Positions 8,951 to 19,304 are shown, numbered from the stretch's first letter. The stretch is 64,000 nucleotides of DNA from Pelagomonas calceolata (GCA_918797485.1 CAKKNE010000003.1:3038001-3102000); one strand, 5' to 3'. The notes: generated by a model not told the origin, from the sequence alone. Made by a program: numbers and translations.

Positions 8951-8966
8951 CATTTTTTTTTTTTTT
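8951..8966 (+). terminator. Pol III T-run terminator of tRNA-Val
   Basis: A long T tract starts 3 nt after the discriminator base, typical of RNA polymerase III termination. Confidence 0.8.
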
Positions 8967-9107
8967 TCTACCCCCCCTATGCCCTAAGGCGCCGCAACGC
9001 GCTTTTTGGGTCTTTTTTGCAAGAAAAATTTTTATAAAATCCTCTGTTTTGCCCTTCGCCGGCCTCCAAATCCCTGCAAAGTGCAAAGGGGGGGGTGCTG
9101 GCTTCAA

Positions 9108-9122
9108 AAATAAAAAAAAAAT
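9108..9122 (-). terminator. Pol III T-run terminator of tRNA-Ala
   Basis: On the minus strand a T tract begins one base after the discriminator base of the tRNA-Ala gene. Confidence 0.8.
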
Positions 9123-9242
9123 TGGAGATAATACTGATTTATGCATATTTCGCATATAGAATCGAACTCATGACCTCCCGCATGCTAAGCAGGCGCTTGC
9201 GATTCCGTTGTTGTACGGATCTACCAACTGAGCTATATCCCC
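9123..9242 (-). tRNA. tRNA-Ala (AGC) with two bulge-helix-bulge introns (22/23 and 62/63)
   Basis: Acceptor GGGGATA (9242-9236) pairs with TATCTCC (9130-9124), discriminator A at 9123. Anticodon stem CCTGC/GCGGG, loop TTAGCAT (AGC = Ala). Intron 1, 9198-9220 (23 nt), splits the D-stem GAGC after its first G. Intron 2, 9134-9157 (24 nt), splits the T-stem CTTAT after CT. Total 120 nt minus 47 gives a normal 73-nt tRNA. Intron 1: central helix TGGT/ATCG (two G-U pairs), bulges AG|A and CA|A, stem TCCGT/ACGGA. Intron 2: central helix GATT/AATC, bulges CT|A and AG|T, stem TATGC/GCATA. Each cut falls between bulge nucleotides 2 and 3. The A box and the GTTCGATTC B box are uninterrupted. Confidence 0.92.
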
Positions 9243-9449
9243 AAGGCTGCGAGAAAGACCGAGCTTTGCAATTTAAAGTCTATAATAGAAAAACCCGTTT
9301 TGGGATTGAGGTGCGTGCGTCCGTTTTTTTGCGCCCGTCGCACCGCCTCCGGCCCTCGGCCTCTCGCCGGGGCGAGTCTCCCGCCAGTGCAGCAGCCCCC
9401 GGAACACCACGCGAAGAGGAACCACCCAACAGCAACACCGCAAAAAAAA

Positions 9450-11460
9450 ATGCTGGTTGTCCTAAGAACCGCAAGGCCGCTCGTGCCGCGCGGGACGCAG
9501 CGCCGCCTCCTCAGCGTGAGCGTCGGCGCCGTCGCGGGCGGCTGCGCCATGACGAGGGCGAGCCGCGCGCGCCTGCTCGAGGCCGCGCCGCCGCCGCCGC
9601 CGGCGACCGCGATTCTCGCGCAGCGGCGCCGCGCGGGCGCCGACCTCGACGACGACGCCAACGTCCTGCAGCACCTCGCGCGGGCGTGCTTCCGGCTCGC
9701 GCGCATCGTCGAGACGTCGATCCGGCTCGGCGCGCTCGCGACGCCGCTCGTGCTCGCGGTTCGCGGGACTGTGTGGAAATCAAGCTTCACGATGTTGTCT
9801 CCGTAGCTGCGTCTGCTCGATGGCGTGGAGTTTCTACGCCATCGCGGCGACGTTGTTCTCGTCACAACCTCGATGGCGTTGAAGTCCGCAAAGTCCGCGA
9901 AGTTTCGACGTCTCGCGGCGATGGCGTCACCCGCCGACGCGAGAGAAATGAACAAAACACCGCGCGCAGGCCCCCCTCCGCCGCTTCGACGAGGACCGCT
10001 GGTGGCGCTACTGCCTCTGGGCGACGCGCGCGGCGGGGCCGACGGCCGTCAAGCTCGCGCAGTGGGCCTCGTCGCGCGAGGACCGCTTCCCGCGCGCGTT
10101 CTGCGACCGCTTCGCCCATTTGCAAGACCGGGCGCCGGCGCACGCGTGGCGCGACACGGAGCGCGCCCTCGAGGCGTCGCTCGGCCCCGACTGGCGCGAC
10201 GTGCTCGACGTCGACGCGGCGCCCGTCGGCACGGGCTGCGTCGCCCAGGTGCACTCGGCGGTCCGAGGCGGCGTCTTGTTTTTTGGGGTCGTGCAAGCGG
10301 TAGAGACGACGACGCACGCGACAGAGAGCCGACAACAACACCGGCGCAGGTCCTCAAGAAAGACGTAACAAACGGCGGCCGCCGGGGCGACCGCGTCGCC
10401 GTCAAGGTCGTGCACCCGGCGGCGCGGCGGCGCGTCGCCTCGGACCTCGACTTCCTGCGGGCCTGCGCGCGCGCGGGCGAGGCGCTCATCCCGCGCGCCA
10501 AGTGGTTCAACCTCGCGGCGGCGGCGGACGAGTTCGCGGCGACGCTCGGCGCGCAGATGGACATGCGCGCGGCGCGCGGCCGGCGTCCGGAGACGCGTTT
10601 GCTGGTTGTTGCGGGGGGAGCCACGCGTCGACGGCGTCGCGGGGGGAGCCACGCGTCGAAGACTTCGAGAGAAACCACAAAGCACCGCGACACGCGATCA
10701 ACCAACGCAGGAGGCCGACAACCTCGAGCGCTTGCGAGAAAACTTCCGGAACCAGAGCAGCGTGAGCTTCCCGGCGCCGCGGCGAGCATTGGTGAGCGAG
10801 GACGTATTGGTAGAGGACTTTGTGGAGGGGCCGTCGATGCGCGAGTACCTCAAGCGCGACGTCGACGACGCGCGGCGCAAGGCTTTGGCTCGGGTGGGCG
10901 TCGACGCGGTCTGCAAGATGATCTTCCACGACAATTTATTGCACGGCGACCTGCACCCGGGCAACATCCTCGTGACGCGCGACGCGACGCGCGACCCGGC
11001 GGTCTGTTTTTTGGACGCGGGCATCTGCGTCGAGCTCGGCGCGAAGGAGCACGTCCACCTCGTGCGCGTGCTCTCCGCGCTCATGCGCCACGACGGCGAC
11101 GCCGCGGGGCGGCTCCTCTGCAAGGGCATGGACGGCGCGCGCGCGTTGAACAACGGCTTCGGCACGGACGAGGCCTGGCAGCGGGCCCAGGATTCTTTTT
11201 GTGAGTGCATGCGGGACATCACGTCCCGGAGCGTCGAGGAGGAGTTCTTCAACAAGTACTCGGAGTACGCGTCGCGCATCTTCGCCGAGGCCGAGAAGTG
11301 CCGCGTGGCCCTCGAGGGCTTCTTCGTGTCGACGGCCGTGGCCATCCGGGTCATGGAGGGCGTCGCCAACGCCCTGGACCCCGACGTGCCGATCGGGCAG
11401 CTCGCGCTGAAGTGGATCGCGTCCTCGCCGTACGTCGCGGCGGGGCTGACGCGGTCCTGA
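9450..11460 (+). CDS. ADCK2: UbiB/ABC1-family atypical kinase, ADCK2-like, four exons
   Basis: Exons 9450-9758, 9970-10272, 10350-10571 and 10711-11460, 527 residues. The N-terminus MLVVLRTARPLVPRGTQRRLLS is a mitochondrial-type presequence. Family motifs: APVGTGCVAQVH (glycine/Ala loop), VAVKVVHP (catalytic Lys), QMDMRA+EADNLERLRENF, VLVEDFVEG, HGDLHPGNILVT and CFLDAGICVEL (LDAG in place of DFG, as in ADCK2). ADCK proteins support coenzyme Q and lipid handling in mitochondria. Intron 1 (211 bp) starts like an introner; intron 2 is 77 bp; intron 3 (139 bp) would need a GC donor at 10572, so that exon edge is the least certain. Start chosen at the presequence Met. Confidence 0.88.
9769..9969 (+). 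mobile_element. Degenerate introner element in intron 1 of the ADCK2-like gene
   Basis: The left end CTGTGTGGAAATCAA matches the introner terminal repeat and the interior (9783-9860) matches the reverse complement of the 20319-20521 element. The right terminal repeat is gone and the intron ends CGCGCGCAG. No 8-bp target duplication remains. The host intron 9759-9969 is still 211 bp, the same as intact copies. Confidence 0.75.
10611..10659 (+). repeat. Direct repeat inside intron 3 of the ADCK2-like gene
   Basis: Two 21-bp copies sharing GGGGGGAGCCACGCGTCGA (10611-10631 and 10639-10659), separated by 7 bp. It may have been created by slippage or by nested insertion. Confidence 0.8.
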
Positions 11461-11756
11461 GGTGGTCCCCTCCTGTAATGCTACTTTTATCTACTACTTA
11501 CCTGCGCCCGTGGCGCTGCGGCCGCGTCTGCTCGACGGCGTGGTGCCGGGTGAACAGTCGTCCAGTGAAGAAGGCGTGTTCCGCCATCTCGTGAACTCGC
11601 TCGCTTCCACGCTTTCGGCGTGCCGACTCCCGACTTAACTACCGTCGTCGCCTCCGAGCTAACACTCCGGGGCGACGGTGTATGAGGGCCGGGGCGGGAC
11701 CGGCTCAACGGTCGAAGCAAAGCAAGCAAAAAACAGGCAACTGAAAGCCAGGTAAA
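11461..11756 (+). other. Convergent intergenic region with an introner-core fragment
   Basis: 296 bp between the ADCK2-like gene and the giant coiled-coil gene. It holds CGTCTGCTCGACGGCGTGG at about 11524-11542, the interior core of the introner family, outside any coding region. Nothing else is recognised. Confidence 0.5.
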
Positions 11757-14700
11757 TTACGCCCAAGCGTCCCGCAAGAACTCCGGAGGAGGAGAAGACT
11801 CGGAACAAGCGTCGACCTGCGTCTCGTACACGTGCGCGAGCAGGCACCGCACCTCGCGGCCGACCGCGCGCGCGGCCCGGCCGAGGGCCTCGTCCGACGC
11901 CGGCGCGCGCGCCACGGCCCGGAACGCGTCCACGAAGTCCGAGGCCTCGTAGCCGAAGCTCAGGCCGCTCCAGGGCGCCGCGTCGTCCTCGGGGTCGCGC
12001 GCCCCGCCCTGCAGCAAGTCGACGGCGGCGTCGAGCTTCGCGAGCAGCCCCTTGAGGTTCTGGATCCGCTCGCGCGCCGGGTCGGGCTCGAGGTCGTCCT
12101 GCGACGTCTCCTTCTTTTTCAGGGCCTCGCGCCGCCGCACCTGCGCGTCGGACGGCGTCGAGAGAGGAATCACAAAACAGAGGGACGCCGCTGTGCACCG
12201 CGTCCGCCTTCTTCATGGCCTTGGTGATCTGCGTCACGTGGTCGCGCACGACGGCCTCGTACTGCGCCCAGTTCGCCGCGACCGCGCGCCGCGCGCGCGC
12301 GCCGTCCTCGGCGCTACGCGGCGCCGCGCCGCGCAGCGTTCTGATATGATAGCGCCGCAGCCCGAGCATCACGGCCTTCACCGGCGACGGCGCGGGCGTC
12401 CGCTCGACGTGGGCCACGGCCGCGTGATACGAAGCGACGTCGGCCGCCTCATCATAAACCAGGCCCCACAAACCCAACCTCCGGCGCAGCGCGACGAAGT
12501 GGTCCAGCGAGAGCAGCGCCTTCCGCGCGACCTCCTCCGCCTCCTCGACCATCTCCTGGTTATTGTAGGAGGCGACACCATTCAACATCGCGGCGATGGC
12601 CTTCGTCGAGCTCAGCTCGCGGCCGTCCAGGACAAGCTCGCGCCAGTGCTGGAGCAGCAGCCAGAGGACGGCGTCCGCGTCGACGCGGCCGTCTTCATCA
12701 ATCGCCAGGTCCCGCAGCCGGAACAGCAAATCGTCGAAGGCCTTGGCGGCCTCGATCCGGCCCTTCCGGGGCGGGTCCGTCGCCGGCGGCGCGTAGCACG
12801 GCGCCGCGTCCCGGTTGAACGCGGCGCGGGCCGCGCCCTCCACCGCGGCTTTTGGAACGAGCCACCGCTCCTCGTCGTCCGACGGGAACGCCAGCCCGTC
12901 GTCCCGCAACAAGTCCACGCAGTGGAAGAAGAAGCGTCGCGCCGCGGGGGCCGTCGCCGCCTCGAACAGGAGCCGCGAGGACCCCACGCGGTGGCCCATC
13001 TTCGAGATCGGGTCATTGTCAATACCGGAGAAGGCCGCGAACAACAGGCACCGCCGCGACGTCGGCGCGTGCCTTCTTACGTTGTAGTAGAGGTCGTGCG
13101 CCGCGCGGTCCGCGAGCGAGGGCGCGCCCCACGCGTCCAGACAGTAGCGGTACACGACGTCGCCGAAGGGCGCCTCTCCATCAGCGTCGCGGACCCAGTC
13201 GTAGATCTGCGCGACGCGCGCGCCGGTCCAGGCGGCGTCGCGCGTCACGGCCCGGCGGTGGACGCCGCCCCGGCCGCGGCCCGCGAGGCGCCGCATCGCA
13301 TTTAATACAGCCGGCGGCGGCCCGAGGCTCCGCTCCGCGCGGGCGCGCAGCGTCGCCTGGATCTTCCGCACGGCGACCGACTGGCGGAACCGCAGGAACT
13401 TCTCGGACAGGGCGAGGCGCGCCGCGATGTCCGCGGGAGACGCGCCGGTGCCGTCGCCCTCTCCCACAATGTCGTGCGCCCGGAGCGCCTCCTCCAGCCT
13501 TCCGAGTTCCGCGTCCGCGCGGAGCCCCGCGTACCGGTCGGGGCCCGCGAGGAACTCGGATGACGACGCGACCTCTAATTTGAGCGACCGCAGCGCGAGG
13601 GCCCTCCTCAAAACCTCGCGGTACGCGCAGAGTGCCCGCACGCCCCGCGTCGGCGACGCCGACCCGAGCTCGCGCCGGAGGTGCTGGATGAGATCCGAGA
13701 AGCGCTTGGCCGCGGGCTGCGGCAGCGCGGCCCGGATACGATCCAAGAGAGGCTCGGAGAAGTGCAGGCGGCGCGTGACGACCGTCGTGAGGGAAGTCGA
13801 CAGCGAGTCGGCGAGCGCGTTCGCGAAGCCGCAGCCCTCGAAGCGCGGCAGGTTGAGGCAGCGCGTGAAGACGCGGTGGCGCGCCATGACCTTTTCAAAG
13901 GCCGCGTGGTCCACGCGGCCGTGGGCTTGGTCGAAGGCCGCGCGGTACATGGCCGCCGCCTCGACCTGCGAGCACTTGGGCCAGAGCGCCCGCGTGATGG
14001 ACGCGAACGTGTCGAAGGACAGCGTCAGGTTCCGCGGGAGCCGCGCGTAGGCCAAATCCTTGTCCCGCGCCAGCATGTCCTGCGTCTTCGCGACGGCCCG
14101 CTCCGAGTCCGCGGTTAATGACGCAAAGGATTTGTCGGCCACGGCGCCGAACATGACGCGCACGGCGGCGGCGCGCGTCGCCTGCTCCTCCTTGAAGACG
14201 TGCGCCAGGACCTGGATGAGGCTGAAGAGGTCGCAGCCCCTCTTGATGGAATCCTTGTCGACCTTGTACTTGAGGCAGTGCTCGGGGAGCTTCTTCGGGT
14301 CCGTCGGCGCCGGCCCGAAGAGCAGCCAGACCGGAGATGCCGGAGAGGGCAGCTTGGCCGCGTCGTCGAAACAGGCGAGTTTTTGGGTCGCGCACGGCTG
14401 GCTCAGGCCGCGCACTGCCGACCTGATGAGGGGCAGGCGGTTTTGCAAAGGCCCCGCGAGCACCGCGTCCAACACGGCGTAGGCCTGGGCCACGTAGACA
14501 AACACCGCGCCGCCCATGGTGCTCAACGAATCCAGGGCCTTCACCAAGTCCGCGCGGTCGTACCTCTTCAGGTCCGTCCCCGGGACGCCCTTCTTCTTGA
14601 GGGTGGGGTCCGCCTCCGCCGCCAATAAACACGTCTGGTGGTAGCTCAGGCCCCGGGCCGCGATGCCCAATTGATTACCTAACGTATTGCCGCAGCACGC

Positions 14701-16638
14701 GACGAGCGCTTGGAAGGAGTGGAGAAAAAAGCACCCGTAGTCGTCGCCGTGCGTCTCGTCCAGCAGCAACCAGAACATCTTGGCTTCGATGCTATCTAGC
14801 GCCGCGAGCTCCTTGATCTTAAAATAGAACGCCCACCGGTCGACATCGTCGGGATCCATCTCTTCACTCACTTCCACTTTTTGGGCCATGCCCAGCTCGC
14901 GCGCCACCATGCTGTTGCGCTCCTTGTCCGTGAGCTCGACGACCGCTTGCGACGAGAACCACGCGTGGACGAACTCCGGGAACCGCGTCACTAGAGATTC
15001 GTCTCGATGGAGGCGGTCGTGGTTCAGCTTGGCTATGAGTATCGTGCGCATGCAGACCTGGCCCCAGGCGTGGGACCGCGCCGGCAGTTCCAGGGACGCC
15101 GGGAGTTGCGGCAGTAACGCCCGGTACCCGAGGCACCGGACCCGCTTCTTGTGGTCGTGGGCCTTGCCGCGCTTTTCCTCCTCCAAAGCGTCCATGGACC
15201 GCTGGCATCGGACACATAATGCCTGGGACGGCTCGATCTGGAGGGACGCCTCCTGCGCCGCGTCCTCGACGCAGTCCGGAGGCTTGAAATCCAGCACCTG
15301 GCCTTCCTCTCTAGAACCACCTTTCAGGGTCTTGGCCTCCTCGCGCTTCTGGCGGTCCGTCGTCACGTAGTGCTCGAGCTCGGCGCGCGCCATCATGAGC
15401 TCGTTGACGCGGTCCGCGCGCGCGTCGAGTTCTCGGGTGTGTGCGGCCGTGGCTGTCCTTTGTGCCTTGAGTTCCCGTCGCGCCCGCGCGACCTCGGCGC
15501 GGTCCATCTGGGCGCCGTCCCTCAACAATCGCAACTCCTGGAGCTCCTTCATCGACTCCGCGAGTTCCCGCCGCATCCGTTGGACGTCGTCGCGCGCGTC
15601 CATCTTGGCCAGGTCCGTCTTGTCCTTGCCCATGTCCAGAAACAGCTCCTTCATCGCTTCCAAAGCGTCTCTAGATCTCTTCACTTTGGCCTCGGCCTGC
15701 CGCTCGAATAACGTGCGGTCCGCGTCGCGATTCCTTTCGAGGTCCGCGATCCTCTCTTTTAACGCGGCTATTTCGACATTCTTCTCCTCTACTAAAGCGT
15801 CGTGCTTCCGGGAAGCTTCAACCAAAGCGTCGCCCTTCTTTTCCATCAAGGCGCACGCCCGGTCGTGGCGCCACAACGCGTCGGAGTGCAACCTCAGAGC
15901 CTTGTCGAGCATCGCCGCCCGTTTGAGCCGCAATTTATGCAACAGGGCGCCGTGCTCGCGCGTCTGCTCCTGTAGCAGATCGGCGAGCTTCTGCGAGAGC
16001 ACGTCGGTCCACTTGGCCTCGCACCAGAGCCTCGAGATGTCCTTCTGCTCCTTTGTCCAATTGAGCTTGCCCTCTTGGTCCAAACTTGCTTCGAGTGACG
16101 TCCGCTTGGAAAACGCCTGTGCAACGTCATGCTTCGCCGCGATCATCTCGCCGAGGATGTTTGCTGCTAGTTTTTGGCCGTCGGGCTCGTCTGGCGCGGC
16201 CGCTTCATTTATGGAAGCCTTCTCGACGGCGTCCATGGCGACCTCAAAGGCTCGTAGCAGCGACCCGGCCTGCTCGCGCACCCCGGGGTCCTTGGCGCCT
16301 CCCCCCACCGTCCGCCACGTGTTCGACGCGGGGTCCCGGGTCATGGCGTGTGTGAGTGATCGCGTGTCGAAGGGCGCCGGCTTCTCCTCCTCCTGTTGTA
16401 CTTCTTCGGCGCTGCGGAAGACCAGGCGCGCGTCGCTCGTGGGCTTGCGGCGCTGCGGGTCGAGCAACGCACTTCCTCTTTTCGCCAGCAGCCCGCGCAT
16501 GTGCAGCCGCGGCTCGCGGAGCTTCGACGCGGCCTTGGGCGCGTCTCCCTTATTGGTCTTCTCGTCGGGCGACGCCGGCTGGGTGGCGGACAGGTCGAAG
16601 CCGCCGGTCCGCCAGTCGCCGCGCGCCGGCGGCGCCAT
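11757..16638 (-). CDS. Giant coiled-coil protein with IQ-like motif (unknown function)
   Basis: Two exons: 12199-16638 and 11757-12140, 1607 residues. The 58-bp GT-AG intron 12141-12198 joins KKADA to VRRREALKKK; reading through it would change frame into low-complexity Arg/Gly. Residues 160-430 are predicted coiled coil (long runs of charged heptads such as EKNVEIAALKERIADLERN). The middle part (500-950) is globular with WAFYFKIKELAALDSIEAKM and an EF-hand-like segment without clear calcium ligands. VRKIQATLRARAER at about 1110 resembles an IQ calmodulin-binding motif. No enzyme signature is visible. It could be a cytoskeletal or flagellar scaffold, which is inference only. Divergent with RPF1. 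Confidence 0.85.
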
Positions 16639-17048
16639 GGCGTTGCTGGGGCTGCCCCGGGCTACGTTTTGATGTGTTTGTGCACCACGCGTGCAGCCCG
16701 GAGTCGTGGGGTCGCCCTGCGAGCGCCGCGCTTAGCTGCCGCGCAACGCGGGCCTGAGAGCGCCTACTTGAGCGCCTCTCACTGGTCCTCTTGATGGAAA
16801 GCGCGTCGAGCCTTCGGAAGAAGATGCGCTGCGAGGCGAAGAGGTGTGCTTGTGATGTTCTGAAAAACCCGTGCTGAGGAGCTACAGATGCGCATATGCG
16901 CGCAGCGAGACGACGCAGCATACTACTGCGCACGCCGAGCCGCATCGGTGCTTGCACGTTGCCAGTGATAGCGCACAGCAACACTGCAGCAGCGCTCGAC
17001 GCCGTCGACGCGCAAGCGAGCAGTAGCAATACAATAACTGCAGCAACC
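16639..17048 (+). other. Divergent promoter region, coiled-coil gene / RPF1
   Basis: 410 bp with no gene. No copy of the CTAGTGTCTTAC motif was found here, unlike most other divergent gaps in the window. Confidence 0.5.
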
Positions 17049-18032
17049 ATGGGCCGCACGCGACCGACAATAGGCAACAAGCAGCAGCGCGCCAAGATCT
17101 GGGCGCGCGAGAAGACGCAGAAGCGCGAGGAGAAGGACAAGCGGAAGGAACAAAGACGGAAGAAGCGGAGCCGCCAGCACGATTTATTAAGGGACGGCGG
17201 CGAGCTGGGCGAGGGCCTCGAGCCCGCGCTGCAGCCGCGCACGCTGGAGAACACGCGCGAGGAGGAGCCGACGCGCGTGTTGGAGGGGGACGCCGAAATC
17301 TTGCGGGACGAGGCCGACGACGAGTTCGCGGCGCACGAGTACCGCGAGGGGTTTAGTGGCGAGCCGCACCCGGACTTCGTGCCGCCGAAAGTCCTCGTCA
17401 CCACCAGACCGCGGCCGTCGAAGGAATTGTTTCGGTTCGTGGCCGATTTAATAAGCGTCGTGCCGAACGCGTTCTTCTACCCGCGGCGGCACTTCAGCGT
17501 GCAGGACATTTGTAGGAAGGGGTCGGAGCAGAACTTTTCTCACGTCATCGTCTTGTCGGAGCGCGCGAAGAAGTGCAACGGTCTCATACTCTCGAAGCTG
17601 CCCCACGGCCCGACGGCCTTCTTCAAGGTGAGCAACGTGCAGGTCTCGGACAGCGTCCCGGGCGCGGGGCGGCGGACGGAGCACCAGCCCGAGATCCTGC
17701 TGAACAACTTCACGACGCGGTTGGGGCGGCGCGTCGGCCGCATGCTGTCGTCCCTGTTCTACAGCAAGCCGGCGTTCCAAGGCAGGCAGTGCGTGACCTT
17801 CCACAACCAGCGCGACTACATTTTCGTCAGGCACCACCGGTACATCTTCGAGGAGCGGCCCGTCGACAAAAGGAAAAGAAAAGTCATCGCGCGGCTCCAG
17901 GAGCTCGGGCCGCGCTTCACGTTACGATTAAGGTGGCTCCAGGACGGCACCTTCGACACGAAGTTCGGCGCCTACGAGTGGCTCCACCGGCGCAAGCAGA
18001 TGGACGTGTCGCGGCGCAAGTTCCACCTTTGA
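17049..18032 (+). CDS. RPF1: Ribosome production factor 1 (Brix domain)
   Basis: 327 residues. Basic coiled N-terminus (KIWAREKTQKREEKDKRKEQ), then a Brix domain from about residue 115 to 305: KVLVTTRPRPSKELFRFVADL, NAFFYPRR, FSHVIVLSERAKKCNGLILSKLPHGPTAFFKVSN, QPEILLNNFTTRLGRRVGRML, GRQCVTFHNQRDYIFVRHHRY, and ELGPRFTLRLRWLQ near the end. This is the typical RPF1 order and length (human RPF1 is about 350 residues). Acts in the nucleolus in 60S subunit assembly and 27S/5.8S rRNA processing. Start at AACCATGG. Confidence 0.96.
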   Translation: MGRTRPTIGNKQQRAKIWAREKTQKREEKDKRKEQRRKKRSRQHDLLRDGGELGEGLEPALQPRTLENTREEEPTRVLEGDAEILRDEADDEFAAHEYREGFSGEPHPDFVPPKVLVTTRPRPSKELFRFVADLISVVPNAFFYPRRHFSVQDICRKGSEQNFSHVIVLSERAKKCNGLILSKLPHGPTAFFKVSNVQVSDSVPGAGRRTEHQPEILLNNFTTRLGRRVGRMLSSLFYSKPAFQGRQCVTFHNQRDYIFVRHHRYIFEERPVDKRKRKVIARLQELGPRFTLRLRWLQDGTFDTKFGAYEWLHRRKQMDVSRRKFHL

Positions 18033-18059
18033 TTAACCTTGTGTCACGTTACTTGCTTT

Positions 18060-18157
18060 GCTTAGAGCTAGGCCGCCTAGCCACCAAGCCGCCCGGAAGT
18101 CCGCCCGGGCCGCGGTGCAGGCAGGCTGAGGCAGCAGGCCGGTGCTTAGAGCTAGGC
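18060..18157 (+). repeat. Dispersed repeat GCTTAGAGCTAGGC (two copies here)
   Basis: GCTTAGAGCTAGGC at 18060-18073 and 18144-18157, the second followed by CTCATACGCCGT. A third, diverged copy (GCTTGGAGCTAGGC, then CCCATACGCCGT) is at 42047-42060. Located in the short gap between the convergent RPF1 and GDSL genes. Confidence 0.6.
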
Positions 18158-18219
18158 TTGCTTGGCCCTCATACGCCGTCGCTCCGGTGCAAGTTCCGGT
18201 GCACACACACAAGTAGTAC

Positions 18220-19170
18220 TTAGTTCCGGAACCGCACGCGCCGCGGCCGCCGCGTCAGCGCGAGGAGAACCACGCCGCACGCGACGCCCAGCAAAAACGC
18301 GCCCGCGGGCACGCCGCCGTAGGAGTACGGCTCCCCGGCCCCGGGCAGCGGCCGCGACTCCCCCCGATCCACCCCCAGTACGCCGCTGTTGGCCTGGAGC
18401 GCGCCGCGGTGGCGCGCGAAGTGCGCGCGCAACGACGCGGCCGGTTCGTTCGCGTCGACCTCGAAGCCCCACGGCGCGTCGTAGGCCAGCGCGTCCCGGT
18501 CGAGCCCGAGCGTCGGCAGCAGCGCCAGCAGCTTCTCCGCGACGAAGCGCTGGCCCGCGCCCGACAGGTGGAGGCCGTCGCCGTCCTCCGTCCCGGCGCC
18601 GACGTACCGCGGCCAGTCCGCCTCCCGCAGCATGAGCTGGTGCACATCCAGCAGTGCGCAGCCGTGCCGGCCCGCGACGCGCGCCGCCACGTCGCCGTAG
18701 CGCCCGGCCACCTCCGTGGACCGCTCCTCGACGCCCGTCGCCCTCGCGCCGTACTTCCGCTTCTGGTAGGCCAGCCGCGAGGGCCCGTGCACCGGCGGCG
18801 GCGTCATGACCACGACGACGCGCGCGACCTGGCGCGCTTGTTGTACTATCGTTTCAAGGTTCGCCTCGAACTCGAGCAGCGGCACGTGCGCGCGCTCCGT
18901 GCTTATGCAGGCGTCGTTCGCGCCGAACCACACCGTCGCGAGCAGGTGGGCCTGGCCCTGGGGCGGCCGCGCGAAGAGCGCGGGGGCCAGCTCTCGCGCC
19001 CAGCGCGTGTTGTAGCCGCCGTAGCCCCTATTATACACGTCCGCGCGCCGCCCGTAGTAGTGCGCCAGCGCCGCGGCCCAGCCCTCGGGCTCGAAGCCGC
19101 GCTGCGTGAGTGAGTCGCCGAAGAGGACGATCGTAGACCGCGCGAGGACGCCGGGGAGGGCTGTGGGCAT
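18220..19170 (-). CDS. SGNH/GDSL esterase, IAH1-like, with C-terminal membrane anchor
   Basis: 316 residues. SGNH hydrolase blocks: block I TIVLFGDSLTQRGF (nucleophile Ser), block II Gly in GYGGYNTRW, block III VWFGANDA, and block V DGLHLSGAG (catalytic Asp and His). The order and GYNTRW wording match isoamyl-acetate-hydrolysing esterase 1 (IAH1)-type lipases. Unusually it ends with a membrane segment, GAFLLGVACGVVLLAL, followed by RRPRRVRFRN, suggesting a tail-anchored enzyme. Divergent with the NSUN/RsmF gene; 135 bp from a promoter motif copy. Confidence 0.92.
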   Translation of the reverse strand: MPTALPGVLARSTIVLFGDSLTQRGFEPEGWAAALAHYYGRRADVYNRGYGGYNTRWARELAPALFARPPQGQAHLLATVWFGANDACISTERAHVPLLEFEANLETIVQQARQVARVVVVMTPPPVHGPSRLAYQKRKYGARATGVEERSTEVAGRYGDVAARVAGRHGCALLDVHQLMLREADWPRYVGAGTEDGDGLHLSGAGQRFVAEKLLALLPTLGLDRDALAYDAPWGFEVDANEPAASLRAHFARHRGALQANSGVLGVDRGESRPLPGAGEPYSYGGVPAGAFLLGVACGVVLLALTRRPRRVRFRN

Positions 19171-19304
19171 GGTTGCTTTGCTCTCTTGCAGCTGCGTCGA
19201 TGGCGTGCAGGAATTTTCCCTGGGCCGCGTCGACGGCGGCGTAGAGGTGTCGAAACAAGCGCGAAACCGACCGATACGATCTCTCTCGTGTTTTTGCAGG
19301 CCGA

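Larger units (their letters stand above)
8217..9449 (+). other. Intergenic region with two convergent tRNA genes
   Basis: 1.2 kb without a convincing protein gene. Contains tRNA-Val at 8849-8950 and tRNA-Ala at 9123-9242, each followed by a T-run (pol III terminator). The 172 bp between them are homopolymer-rich and hold nothing else recognisable. 8217-8848 shows no gene that I can support. Confidence 0.7.

Noticed and set aside
8849-9242. The two tRNA-like loci as pseudogenes or sequencing artefacts
   Set aside because: All arms pair after excision, pol III boxes and terminators are intact, and three independent inserts share exact bulge-helix-bulge geometry. Random decay would not produce this.
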